From NCBI GenBank assembly GCA_028277345.1, contig JANQGM010000019.1, forward strand, positions 124,001 to 188,000: a stretch of 64,000 bases of DNA. Reading direction: 5' to 3'. A program made the translations under genes and the position numbers. The notes beneath the pieces are model-generated. The model ran no database searches and was not told the DNA's origin. It saw nothing but the letters and a program-made list of their open reading frames with translations. The first letter of the stretch is position 1. Each line of letters begins with the position of its first letter. The DNA comes from Candidatus Bipolaricaulota bacterium. GTDB taxonomy: Bacteria > Bipolaricaulota > Bipolaricaulia > UBA7950 > UBA9294. Of the stretch, positions 26,189 to 34,199 are shown in pieces.

Positions 26189-26217
26189 ATCCTATAGTCG
26201 CTTGGTATTTCTGTCAA
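26189..26217 (-). promoter_or_regulatory. Strong sigma70-type promoter for the Cys-rich peptide gene
   Basis: On the minus strand TTGACA (26217-26212) is followed after exactly 17 bases by TAGGAT (26194-26189). Transcription would start about 30 bases before the peptide's ATG, leaving a short leader with the strong Shine-Dalgarno. The surrounding 26150-26330 stretch is much richer in A+T than the rest of the window. Confidence 0.75.
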
Positions 26218-26366
26218 TGATTTTTCAGTATCACAAACACCTCATTACAAGATTATACCGTGATCACGAAGAATAAACTTCACTCAATGAATTCTCAAAA
26301 TTCTACTTTTATTATAGGAAATATGTGCTTTAGCATGATAGCCCCCAGAATCTCATTGAGAACACA

Positions 26367-26492
26367 TCATTTCGGACTCATCTGCCATTTATCCAGCCGC
26401 GTATGGGGCACGTCGAAGTTGACGCCGGCGACCACGGCCACCTTGCCATCGCGCTTGACCAAGTCTCGAACTTCGATGATCGATTCGTTCAC
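26367..26492 (-). pseudogene. Truncated ABC exporter ATPase remnant (copy B)
   Basis: From the GTG at 26492 the first ~28 codons match the intact ATPase at 23471 (VNESIIEVRDLVKR..., KVAVVAGVNFDVP), including the same GGAGG site and the same 2-bp spacing from the permease stop. Similarity ends abruptly at about 26405, before Walker A; the frame then reads an unrelated tail (HTRLDKWQMSPK) and stops at 26367. The break coincides with the start of DNA that resembles the upstream flank of copy B (about 28970-29034), as expected for the junction of a tandem duplication. It cannot encode an ATPase. Confidence 0.85.
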
Positions 26493-26494
26493 GT

Positions 26495-27640
26495 TCAGAC
26501 CTCCAGCCGGATCAGGGTTCGGATGTTGAGCGCCATCAGCGCGAGACAGAGTAGGCCGAGCCAGACGATTTCCGGCACCGATTGCCGCAGGGACGCGCCC
26601 AGCGATGCCGGCCGCCGCTCGAGTTCCGGCGAGTAAAAGACATCGAGAACGTCGTAGTACTGATCCTGCAGCAGAACTCCTGAAACCTCGATCAGCAGTC
26701 CAGGCGGAGACAGGAAGCTCCACCAGCGCTCGTTGCGGTATCGGGATCTCATGTAGCTTGCTAGCTCCGTGGAGTAGGCGTCGAGTTCGGCGAAGTAGGG
26801 CTCCATCTCTGGAGGAGCCACACCGGATTCAGGGAATCCCTTGATTCTGATGTCTTCGAAGTACTGGAAAACCTCACGGGGAAGATCCGGAACTTCGGGA
26901 AGATTGGCGCGATCGATGGATATCATGCTTTCAGTGATCACGTGTGCAGCGAGAGCCAATACGAAAACGGCACTGCAGATCCAGAGCGCTTTTTGTGAGG
27001 AGCGTGCGGTTGCACTGATCCACATGCCCAAGAGCACGAATAGAAAGCAGTAGGCGCCGAGGATGACCAAGAAGACGAACGTTCGAGCCAACTGCTGTAG
27101 GGTCCACCCCAAGCCGTTGATCGTGGAAACCGCGATTAACGCCGCCATGCAGCCTGCCGCCAGCGTCATCACGAGTGCCAGCGTCTCCCCGAAGGCTTTG
27201 CTCAGCCCGAGCACGCGTCGATCGACCGGTAGTCCGAGGAGCGAGTCCATCAACCGCGTTTCGAGGTCGCGGCTCACCATGTCGTAGGCGCACAACAGCC
27301 CTGCAAGCAAAAGGAAGAAGGCGAGCAGGGGCGTCATCGCCCGCAGCAAGAAGAGCGGTCCCCCGAGCATCTCCCCGGACAGCCGAAGTGTGCCGGTCAC
27401 TGCATCCCAGACGTTCAGCCGGCCCGAGCCCGGATACAGGCTGCTCACGGGCGAGACGAACGTCGCTTCCTCTCCGCTCGGAGCCGCAAGGCCACTAGTG
27501 CTGAGGCGTTGCCAGCTCGCCAGCTGATCCAGGGCGCCCGCGAGCAGCAGGCCGATTACCACTAACAGGAACGCCGCGTTTCTCCAAGAGAAAAGCCGTT
27601 TGCGAAAGACGTGCCCCGTCAGTCTGGCCATCGTCGTCAT
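26495..27640 (-). CDS. ABC-2-type exporter permease, type 2 (copy B)
   Basis: This 381-residue paralogue of the 23474-24616 permease has the same topology: N-terminal membrane segment NAAFLLVVIGLLLAGALDQ, external loop with SSLYPGSGRLNVWDAVTG, membrane cluster, second external loop with RYRNERWWSFLSPPGLLIEV and a C-terminal membrane segment ending NIRTLIRLEV. The ATG at 27640 overlaps the preceding stop (ATGA) and has GGAGG ten bases upstream. The frame is intact. Its own ATPase is truncated, so if used it must pair with the ATPase at 22533. Confidence 0.78.
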   Translation of the reverse strand: MTTMARLTGHVFRKRLFSWRNAAFLLVVIGLLLAGALDQLASWQRLSTSGLAAPSGEEATFVSPVSSLYPGSGRLNVWDAVTGTLRLSGEMLGGPLFLLRAMTPLLAFFLLLAGLLCAYDMVSRDLETRLMDSLLGLPVDRRVLGLSKAFGETLALVMTLAAGCMAALIAVSTINGLGWTLQQLARTFVFLVILGAYCFLFVLLGMWISATARSSQKALWICSAVFVLALAAHVITESMISIDRANLPEVPDLPREVFQYFEDIRIKGFPESGVAPPEMEPYFAELDAYSTELASYMRSRYRNERWWSFLSPPGLLIEVSGVLLQDQYYDVLDVFYSPELERRPASLGASLRQSVPEIVWLGLLCLALMALNIRTLIRLEV

Positions 27641-28596
27641 CCCGAGGCCTCCTTCCGCGAGAAGGCGGCGGTACCGAGCGCCATCAGTCCAAACGACATC
27701 GCGGCCAGCGCGACCCGAACTCGGTTCAAGTACTGCCATCGTGTCTCTCCTGGATTGCAGTCAGGACAGTATGGGGATCGCGGGTATTTCACGTCATAGC
27801 CCATCAGGGCTATCGAGCGGGTATAGGCCGTCCCTGGGGCGAGCGACAGTGCCTGGATCGTGCGGTACACCGGGTCGTCAGGGATGCTTCCCTGCAGTTT
27901 TGCCAGCCGCATCTCGTGCTTATGCTCAGTGATGTACGTGAAGTACATGGCATTTTGCACATTCGGAAGAATCGTGATCACCAGCACGATTGCCGCTACT
28001 CCCGCAAGCAGCGCGACGTTGCGCTGGCGAAAGAGCGCGGCGAATGCTAATCCGAGGTACGCGAAGAACCCGCCATAGAGTAGCAGCAATACGTGGATGT
28101 TGAACACCAGCCCGAAGATGTCGGGATCGTAGCCCTTCGTCAGGGCGATGGCGGCGGCGTTGAGAATGAACGTCAATCCGAACAGGAGGATGCAAACGAC
28201 GGCGAGCGTCGCCGCATGGAGCAAGAAGAGGGTTCCTTTCCTTGTTGGCAGCGCGAACAGCGTGCCGTAGAGCGCGCGCGTCTGAGGCAGGACGTTTGCC
28301 CCGATCAACATCATCAAGAGTGCGACGAGCACGCGGTAGATTTCGTTGAGCCCGTTCAATCCGAAGCCTGTCCCCTCGCGAAGCTCCCCGTCGTAGAAGA
28401 AGGAGGACACCTCTGGAGGAAAAAGCATGGGAATTTGCTTCCAATCCAAGAACGTCCCGTACCCCGCCAGGGCAGGGACTTCCGGGGCATAGCGGAGGAA
28501 GAGTGGAGGATCCTGCGTGATCGCACCTGTGACGTGCCTGACGACGACCATCGTCGGGCCGAGGGACACGAAAACAAGCACCAGGAGAACTAGCAC
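27637..28596 (-). CDS. ABC-2-type exporter permease, type 1 (copy B), 5' end damaged
   Basis: The 319-residue frame matches copy A from the first membrane segment (LVLLVLVFVSLGPTMVVV) to the end (FSRKEASG). In copy A about 70 codons precede this point. Here homologous coding sequence continues upstream in the same frame (RYASVCWNLLRILG... can be read at 28597-28660) but has no ATG, GTG or TTG before a TGA near 28775. The homologous GTG start lies at 28795 in a different frame; relative to copy A about 26 bp are missing between, a frameshifting loss. The gene may restart at the GTG at 28596 or be a pseudogene. Confidence 0.65.
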   Translation of the reverse strand: MLVLLVLVFVSLGPTMVVVRHVTGAITQDPPLFLRYAPEVPALAGYGTFLDWKQIPMLFPPEVSSFFYDGELREGTGFGLNGLNEIYRVLVALLMMLIGANVLPQTRALYGTLFALPTRKGTLFLLHAATLAVVCILLFGLTFILNAAAIALTKGYDPDIFGLVFNIHVLLLLYGGFFAYLGLAFAALFRQRNVALLAGVAAIVLVITILPNVQNAMYFTYITEHKHEMRLAKLQGSIPDDPVYRTIQALSLAPGTAYTRSIALMGYDVKYPRSPYCPDCNPGETRWQYLNRVRVALAAMSFGLMALGTAAFSRKEASG

Positions 28597-29191
28597 CTGT
28601 TCTCGTCCTAAGATTCGGAGCAGGTTCCAGCAAACGCTCGCGTATCGTGTGGTTCGCCGCTCCCCTCTCTCAACTTGCAGCTTCTGATGCGTGGCCGTTC
28701 CACCGGGTGGTGTTGGTCTATCCGTATCGCTTGTCGTTTGTTTCAGCTTGCTCCCCTTTCCCAGAGACGTTGCGTGTCAATGTCTCGAGACACACCCGCC
28801 ATTCGATCTCGCTCGTTCAGACCGAATCGCTTTCGTGTGGCCGAGCGCCCTCTAGCTTCCAGTCGACCCAGAGCGGCGCTGTGACACTCCGCCGAACTTA
28901 CGAAAATCCGGTCACGTTTCATGTGCGTTCACAGATCCTCTTTTACTGTTAGGAACCCTAACACGTTAGCATGACGGCTTCATGAGTCCCATCAGTCGCC
29001 CCTTATTTCGGACTTATCTGCCTTTCATCCAGCCATCTATCGGTTAAGCAGCTGACCTGCGCATGCCTTGAGTGCGCGGCAGGATTCCTAGATGTGCTCC
29101 TTCTAACCTCCTTCATCGATGTTTGCAGGAACGCCAGATGTTGGCGGCTCTGGGATCGCGTAGAATGGCGCCGGTGTTAGGGAGGTGCGTT
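28597..29191. other. Upstream flank of exporter copy B, no intact gene
   Basis: The part up to 28795 is the frameshifted 5' end of the copy B type 1 permease. 28948-28962 is a perfect palindrome GTTAGG-AAC-CCTAAC that could be an operator. About 28970-29034 resembles the flank of copy A. The remainder before the TauE/SafE gene shows no recognisable feature. Confidence 0.55.
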
Positions 29192-29980
29192 TTGTCGTTT
29201 GAATGGGGTTCGTTCTTCACGCTGTTTCCATTGGCCGTCGCCATCGGGTTCATCGCCAGCATCCTGGGATTGGGCGGCGGCGTCTTCATGACGCCGCTTC
29301 TGCTGTTGGGCGGGTTTGTCGCGACCCAGCCCGATGCGGCCGGTACGAGCGTTGCCGGCGTGGTTTTCACCGGGTTGTCGGCGTCGATCGCCTACTTCAG
29401 GCGCAAGGTGATCGATTTCCGCATCGGCCTGTTGTTCATGCCGACGGCGATCGCGGGCGTGTTCTTGGGCAAGGCTATCATCAGCAACGTGAATCCATCG
29501 TGGCTCACGATCGCGTTTGGCGTCTTCCTGCTTTACCCCATGGGCATGATGCTGATGGGAAAGACGCCCAAAGACACCAAGCTTCGACTCAAGGGATGGT
29601 CGTCCGGTCCGCGGTACTACGTTTTGGTGGCCCTTCTCGGATTGGTCGCCGGGACGGCAACGAAGCTGTTCGGCATCGGCGGAGGAACCGTCTTCGTTCC
29701 CTCATTGGTCGTTCTTCTTGGCGTTGATATGGTCACCGCCGTGGCGACGAGCCTGTTCGTCATGGTGCCGGTCGCCACCATCAGTGCGATCACGAGCTGG
29801 ACGGCGGGGACGCTGCACCCCGAATTGGCGCTTCCCCTCATTCTCGGAATCATCATCGGCGCTCAGATCGGGCCGCGCGTCGGTCAACGCATTCCCAAGA
29901 AGCGGCTCCGGCAACTCTTCGGCCTCGTGTTGCTCTATGCCGCCGTCAACATGATCTACAAGGGGATCGTCAACCTGTAG
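29192..29980 (+). CDS. TauE/SafE-family (TSUP) anion exporter
   Basis: This 262-residue membrane protein has about eight segments and two similar halves, each with a Gly-rich motif: IGFIASILGLGGGVFMTPLL in the first and LVAGTATKLFGIGGGTVFVP in the second. The family moves sulfite, sulfonates or other small organic anions out of, or sometimes into, the cell. The TTG at 29192 is chosen as start, with GGGAGG six bases upstream; an open frame further up to 29072 adds a polar stretch without family similarity. It is a single-gene unit by spacing. Confidence 0.85.
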   Translation: MSFEWGSFFTLFPLAVAIGFIASILGLGGGVFMTPLLLLGGFVATQPDAAGTSVAGVVFTGLSASIAYFRRKVIDFRIGLLFMPTAIAGVFLGKAIISNVNPSWLTIAFGVFLLYPMGMMLMGKTPKDTKLRLKGWSSGPRYYVLVALLGLVAGTATKLFGIGGGTVFVPSLVVLLGVDMVTAVATSLFVMVPVATISAITSWTAGTLHPELALPLILGIIIGAQIGPRVGQRIPKKRLRQLFGLVLLYAAVNMIYKGIVNL

Positions 29981-30022
29981 GCACGGACACAGCGCCTTTG
30001 AATCCCTTCCAATGCCGGACGC

Positions 30023-30051
30023 TTGACGCCCGTGGACAGCCGTCGTACACT
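30023..30051 (+). promoter_or_regulatory. Sigma70-type promoter of the Clp ATPase gene
   Basis: TTGACG and TACACT are separated by 17 bases. The transcription start would fall near 30058, inside the inverted repeat at 30053-30085, so a protein bound there would block initiation. Confidence 0.7.
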
Positions 30052-30052
30052 G

Positions 30053-30085
30053 CTGTTAGCAGTTAATGGGTTTGACTGCTAACAG
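30053..30085 (+). promoter_or_regulatory. CIRCE-like operator (HrcA-type) before the Clp ATPase gene
   Basis: The arms CTGTTAGCAGT and ACTGCTAACAG are perfectly complementary, separated by 11 bases. Written in CIRCE form it is TTAGCAGTT-N9-GACTGCTAA (30056-30082), matching the consensus TTAGCACTC-N9-GAGTGCTAA at 15 of 18 arm positions with the exact 9-base spacer. CIRCE is the binding site of the heat-shock repressor HrcA. It overlaps the predicted transcription start and ends just before the ribosome site (AGGAGA). No hrcA gene is in the window. Confidence 0.72.
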
Positions 30086-30093
30086 GAGACCTC

Positions 30094-32319
30094 ATGATTC
30101 GTTTCGACAAGATGACGGAAGGCGCACAGGAACTCTTCCGGGATGCTCAAGATCTGCTGAGCCGGTACAAGCACAACCAGCTCGATGTGGAGCACCTTGC
30201 CATGGTCTTGGTGAGCAAGGAGGGCGTGGGGCGGGAGATTCTGCAGGCCATGGGAATCAATCTCGACGCCCTGCTGCGGGATCTGGACGGCCTATTGGCG
30301 GACAAACCGGCTGTTGTCGGGCAAGTCGCGGGGCAGATCTACATCACGCCGCGGCTCGACGCAGTGATCCAGGCCGCCCAGATGGAGGCCGAGCGGCTCC
30401 ACGACGAGTTCATCGGAACCGACCACATCCTGCTCGCGATGAGCCGATCGACGGATCCGCAGATGCGCCGGTTGTTAGGACGCCATCAGATTACGCCGGA
30501 GGCCATCTACTCTTCGCTTCGTGAGGTCCGAGGCGAACAACGCCTGACGGATCGGGATTCCGAGGAGCGCTATCAGATTCTCAAGAAGTACTCGACGAAC
30601 TTGACGGACATGGCCAAGCGCCACGAGCTTGACCCCGTGATCGGCCGCGAGTCCGAGATCCGGCGGATGGAGCAAATCCTGTCGCGGCGTCGTAAGAACA
30701 ATCCGGTGCTCATCGGCGAGCCCGGTGTGGGCAAGACGGCGCTTGTCGAGGGACTTGCCCAGCGCATGGTGGCTGACGATGTGGCCGAAACCCTTGTCGG
30801 AAAGGAGCTTGTCTCTCTCGATATCGCCTCGATGGTGGCCGGATCGAAATTCCGAGGCGAGTTCGAAGACCGGCTCAAGGCGGTGATCAAGGAGATCGAG
30901 GCGCATGCCGGTGAGACCATTCTCTTTGTCGACGAACTGCACACGCTGGTGGGCGCGGGTGCCGCTGAGGGAGCCATCGATGCGTCCAACATCCTCAAGG
31001 AACCGCTGTCTCGGGGGAAGTTCCAGCTGATCGGTGCGACGACGCTGGACGAATATCGCGAACACATCGAGAAGGATTCCGCGTTCGAACGCCGCTTTCA
31101 GAAGGTCTATGTCGGCGAACCGACCATCGAGGAGACGATCTCGATCCTGAAGGGGCTCCGGGAACGCCTTCAAGAGCATCATGAGATTGCGATTTCGGAT
31201 GAAGCGATCGAGGCGGCGGCGCGATTGTCCGAACGCTATCTTGCGGAGCGTTTTCTCCCGGATAAGGCCATCGACCTCGTGGATGAGGCCGCCAGTCGCA
31301 TGCGCGTCGACGGCACCGGGGAGTCCATTACCGAGGCGGAGATCGCGGGATTGGTCTCCCAATGGACGGGGATTCCGGCGGAGCGGATGCTGGAAGAGGA
31401 ACGCTCGCGATTGGTCACCATGGAAGATGCGCTGCACGCGCGCGTGATCGACCAAGACGATGGCGTTCGCGCGGTCGCCGAGGCCGTTCGCCACTCGCGT
31501 GCCGGGCTCTCGGATCCTCGCCGCCCCATCGGCACCTTCCTCTTCCTTGGCCCCACGGGAGTCGGAAAGACGGAATTGGCCAAGGCGCTGGCGTCTTTTT
31601 TGTTCGGCTCGGATGGCGCGTTGTTGAGAGTGGACATGTCGGAGTATATGGAACGGCACGCCGTCGCCCGGCTCATCGGGTCCCCTCCCGGCTACGTGGG
31701 GTATGAAGAAGGCGGGCAGCTCACCGAGGCCGTACGCCGCCGCCCTTATCAGGTCATCCTTCTCGACGAAATCGAGAAGGCGCATCCGCAAGTGATGAAT
31801 CTGTTGCTGCAGTTGCTTGACGAGGGGCGATTGACGGACGGCCACGGACGCACCGTCGACTTCCGCCATACGATCCTGATCATGACGTCCAACATCGGAT
31901 CCGAGCACTTCCAAACCGATGAGAGCGACGACGCCATTCACAAAAAGGTCCGCGCGGCGCTTCGGGACGCGCTACGGCCGGAGTTCCTCAACCGAATCGA
32001 CGAGACCATCATCTTCCATCCGCTCTCGGAATCGGCCATCGAACAGATCGTCGAGTTGAAAATCGCCGACCTCAATGCGCGGCTGGCGGATCAGGCCATT
32101 CAACTCGCCTTGACAGCGGAAGCCAAACGCGTGTTGGCGAAAGAGGGCTTTGACCCGCACTACGGCGCCCGCCCCTTGGCCCGCGCCATGAAGCGATTGG
32201 TTGAGAATCCGTTGGCCCGCGCCATCGTTGCCAATGACATCACCGAGGGCGATTCCGTTGTGATCGATGCGGTGGCGATGTCGGATTCGCTCGTGGTTCG
32301 AAAGCAGACATCCGCTTAG
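30094..32319 (+). CDS. Clp/Hsp100 AAA+ ATPase lacking the middle domain
   Basis: This 741-residue class 1 Hsp100 protein has an N domain (about 1-145, two repeats), NBD1 (about 165-400; Walker A GEPGVGKT at 208, pore loop KFRGEFE near 251) and NBD2 (about 445-735; Walker A GPTGVGKT at 485, pore loop GSPPGYVGYEEGG). Only about 10 residues (MRVDGTGES) separate NBD1 from SITEAEIAGLVSQWTGIP, so the coiled-coil middle domain of ClpB and ClpC is absent. In NBD2, where ClpA/C/X carry a ClpP-docking (L/I/V)GF loop, the sequence TSNIGSEHFQTDESDDAIHKKV has none. It resembles ClpB/ClpC in sequence, ClpA in layout. A promoter and CIRCE-like operator precede it, implying heat-shock control. Confidence 0.9.
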   Translation: MIRFDKMTEGAQELFRDAQDLLSRYKHNQLDVEHLAMVLVSKEGVGREILQAMGINLDALLRDLDGLLADKPAVVGQVAGQIYITPRLDAVIQAAQMEAERLHDEFIGTDHILLAMSRSTDPQMRRLLGRHQITPEAIYSSLREVRGEQRLTDRDSEERYQILKKYSTNLTDMAKRHELDPVIGRESEIRRMEQILSRRRKNNPVLIGEPGVGKTALVEGLAQRMVADDVAETLVGKELVSLDIASMVAGSKFRGEFEDRLKAVIKEIEAHAGETILFVDELHTLVGAGAAEGAIDASNILKEPLSRGKFQLIGATTLDEYREHIEKDSAFERRFQKVYVGEPTIEETISILKGLRERLQEHHEIAISDEAIEAAARLSERYLAERFLPDKAIDLVDEAASRMRVDGTGESITEAEIAGLVSQWTGIPAERMLEEERSRLVTMEDALHARVIDQDDGVRAVAEAVRHSRAGLSDPRRPIGTFLFLGPTGVGKTELAKALASFLFGSDGALLRVDMSEYMERHAVARLIGSPPGYVGYEEGGQLTEAVRRRPYQVILLDEIEKAHPQVMNLLLQLLDEGRLTDGHGRTVDFRHTILIMTSNIGSEHFQTDESDDAIHKKVRAALRDALRPEFLNRIDETIIFHPLSESAIEQIVELKIADLNARLADQAIQLALTAEAKRVLAKEGFDPHYGARPLARAMKRLVENPLARAIVANDITEGDSVVIDAVAMSDSLVVRKQTSA

Positions 32320-32347
32320 GGACGTTGACGCGTTCCTGCGGCGAGGG

Positions 32348-33181
32348 CTAGTTCCGAGGATCGAGTCCGAGATCGGCGAACGCGATCGCCATCTGTTCCT
32401 CGTTGAGTGCACCATGGTGCCACTTGGGAACGTCTTCCATGAACGAGACGCCCTTCCCGAGGATCGTGTGCGCGGCGATGGCCGTCGGCTTTCCCGACCC
32501 CTTGGCGGCGAGGAACGACACGTAGGCATTCATAATTTCGCCGTAGTCGTGGCCGTCGATCTCATGGACGTTCCATCCGAAGGCGCGGAACTTCTCGGCG
32601 AGATTGCCGACATCCATCACATCGGCCACGCGGCCATCAATCTGGCATCCGTTCCAGTCGATCATGACGCACAGGTTATCGGCCTTGTGATGGGCGGCGG
32701 CGGTGGCCGCTTCCCAGGGCTGACCCTCTTGAAGCTCGCCATCGGAAACAAAGCAGTAGATGCGGGAATCGCGTTCCGCTTTCTTGGCGGCCAAGGCCAT
32801 GCCGAGGGCCACTGACAGGCCGTTGCCCAGCGATCCGCTCGAGGCTTCGACGCCGGGGATGTTCCATGCGGTCGACGGGTGCCCCTGAAGCAGCCCGCCG
32901 AGCTTGCGGAACGACCAAAGCTCGTCGCGGTCGAAGTAGCCCTGATCGGCGAGGATCGCATACAGAATGGGGCAGGCGTGTCCGTTGGACAACACGAAAC
33001 GATCCCGGTCTTCCCATTGAGGATTGCGTGGATCGTGCCGCAGGTACTTGTAATAGAGTGCTGTCAGCAGATCGGCCATGCCGAGGGCGCCCCCGGGATG
33101 GCCGGAGTTGGCCTGGGTCACGGTCTGAAGGACATCGCCCCGTAGCTGATTCGATTTTCGTTTCAAGGCGTCGAGTTCCAC
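32348..33181 (-). CDS. Transketolase, N-terminal subunit
   Basis: This 277-residue protein corresponds to the thiamine-diphosphate-binding half of transketolase: ANSGHPGGALGMADLLTALY, SNGHACPILYAIL, GSLGNGLSVALGMALA, and the metal/cofactor motif CFVSDGELQEGQPWEA...CVMIDWNGCQIDG. In split transketolases the C-terminal half is a separate gene, usually adjacent. Here the downstream neighbour is the converging Clp gene and the upstream one reads away, so the partner must be elsewhere. It serves the non-oxidative pentose phosphate pathway or a related two-carbon transfer. Confidence 0.9.
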   Translation of the reverse strand: MELDALKRKSNQLRGDVLQTVTQANSGHPGGALGMADLLTALYYKYLRHDPRNPQWEDRDRFVLSNGHACPILYAILADQGYFDRDELWSFRKLGGLLQGHPSTAWNIPGVEASSGSLGNGLSVALGMALAAKKAERDSRIYCFVSDGELQEGQPWEAATAAAHHKADNLCVMIDWNGCQIDGRVADVMDVGNLAEKFRAFGWNVHEIDGHDYGEIMNAYVSFLAAKGSGKPTAIAAHTILGKGVSFMEDVPKWHHGALNEEQMAIAFADLGLDPRN

Positions 33182-33277
33182 AGTGTCACATCCTTTAGTT
33201 GCACGTCCGCGACATCATACTCTCTCGCTCAGCCGGATGGTAGACGGTACCATCGTTGCTACAAGGGGGATCAAGCG

Positions 33278-33715
33278 ATGTGTATCTTCTGCCGGCTATT
33301 GGGCGGTCAGGCGCCTGCGAGCTTCGTGCATCGCGGCGATCGAGTGAGCGCCTTTCTCGATATCCAGCCGGTGACCCCGGGGCATTTGCTTGTCGTTCCC
33401 CATGCCCATGCGGAGTCCCTGGCCGAGATCTCCGGTGAGGATCTGATGTGCATGATGACGGTGGCCCGGCGCCTCGCCAGCGCGCTTCGGGTGGCCGACC
33501 TACCGTGTGACGGCGTCAACCTGTTCGTGGGGGATGGCGAAGCGGCCGGACAAGAGGTCGCCCATGTTCATCTTCACGTCATCCCTCGATGTCGAGGGGA
33601 TGGGTTCGGACTCCGATTCCCGAAGGACTATGGCACCCGTCCGCCGCGCCGCGAGCTCGACCGCCTTGCCGCCGAACTGCGAGAGGCGGTGAAGGCGAGT
33701 GACATTGCGCCGTGA
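33278..33715 (+). CDS. HIT-family nucleotide hydrolase
   Basis: This 145-residue protein has the histidine-triad motif HVHLHVIPR (about residues 96-104) and the N-terminal CIFCRLLGGQAPA, with the usual Cys-x-x-Cys of the HINT/Fhit-like group. The family hydrolyses nucleoside phosphoramidates or dinucleotide polyphosphates. The ATG at 33278 follows CAAGGGGGATCAAGCG. Its end overlaps the longest frame of the Nudix gene, so the two nucleotide hydrolases are co-transcribed. Confidence 0.92.
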   Translation: MCIFCRLLGGQAPASFVHRGDRVSAFLDIQPVTPGHLLVVPHAHAESLAEISGEDLMCMMTVARRLASALRVADLPCDGVNLFVGDGEAAGQEVAHVHLHVIPRCRGDGFGLRFPKDYGTRPPRRELDRLAAELREAVKASDIAP

Positions 33716-33719
33716 ACCG

Positions 33720-34199
33720 ATGATTCATGCCACCTTGTGCTTCCTGCTTCGGGATGACCCCGAGCCGTCCCTTCTTCTGGGTGTGAAGAAGCGCGGCTTC
33801 GGAAAGGGGAAGCTCAACGGCATCGGGGGGAAGCTGTCCTCGTACGAACCCCCGGAAGAGGGCATTCGTCGCGAGGTCTTCGAGGAGATTCGCGTCCGGT
33901 TGGAACCGGCTTCAGTGCAGGCCGTTGCCAACATCACCTTTCGATTCCCCTTCCGCCCCGAATTCAACCACTATGTTCATGTGTTTGTGGCAACGGAGTG
34001 GGTGGGAACCCCTGAGGAAACCGATGAAATCGCACCCCTCTGGGTTCCCACGTCGGATATCCCGTACGCGCGCATGTGGGCGGATGACGCCTACTGGCTG
34101 CCTCGAGTCTTGAGGGGAGAACGGCTCGATGCTGAGTTCGAGTTCGGGGAAGACAATGAGTCGGTCACGGACTGGGCCATTCGAACGCGGGCGGACTAG
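33720..34199 (+). CDS. Nudix hydrolase, MTH1-like
   Basis: The 159-residue product (ATG at 33720; a GTG at 33699 is the alternative) resembles oxidised-purine nucleotide hydrolases: KKRGFGKGKLNGIGGKL precedes the Nudix box, G-K-L-S-S-Y-E, then PPEEGIRREVFEEIRV. The box follows GX5EX7REUXEEXGU except that the last Gly is Arg. The substrate-pocket similarity to MTH1 suggests 8-oxo-dGTP or 2-hydroxy-dATP sanitation. The gene follows the HIT gene by 4 bp. Its stop overlaps the converging regulator gene by 4 bp. Confidence 0.85.
   Translation: MIHATLCFLLRDDPEPSLLLGVKKRGFGKGKLNGIGGKLSSYEPPEEGIRREVFEEIRVRLEPASVQAVANITFRFPFRPEFNHYVHVFVATEWVGTPEETDEIAPLWVPTSDIPYARMWADDAYWLPRVLRGERLDAEFEFGEDNESVTDWAIRTRAD

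Larger units (their letters stand above)
26405..29034 (-). repeat. Tandem-duplicated exporter segment, copy B
   Basis: This segment repeats the order upstream flank, permease 1, permease 2, start of ATPase that is also found at about 23385-26400. Both flanks share a string ending in CATCTGCCATTTATCCAGCC (26377-26396) or its variant (29013-29032). The proteins of the two copies are roughly 80 percent identical by eye, so the duplication is old but both permease frames have largely been kept. Copy A has an extra ~350 bp holding the Cys-rich peptide gene and AT-rich DNA. Confidence 0.75.

Noticed and set aside
30475-31941. 488-codon open frame on the minus strand
   Set aside because: It lies entirely within the Clp ATPase gene in antisense; GC-rich coding DNA often leaves such frames open, and the translation has no domain features.
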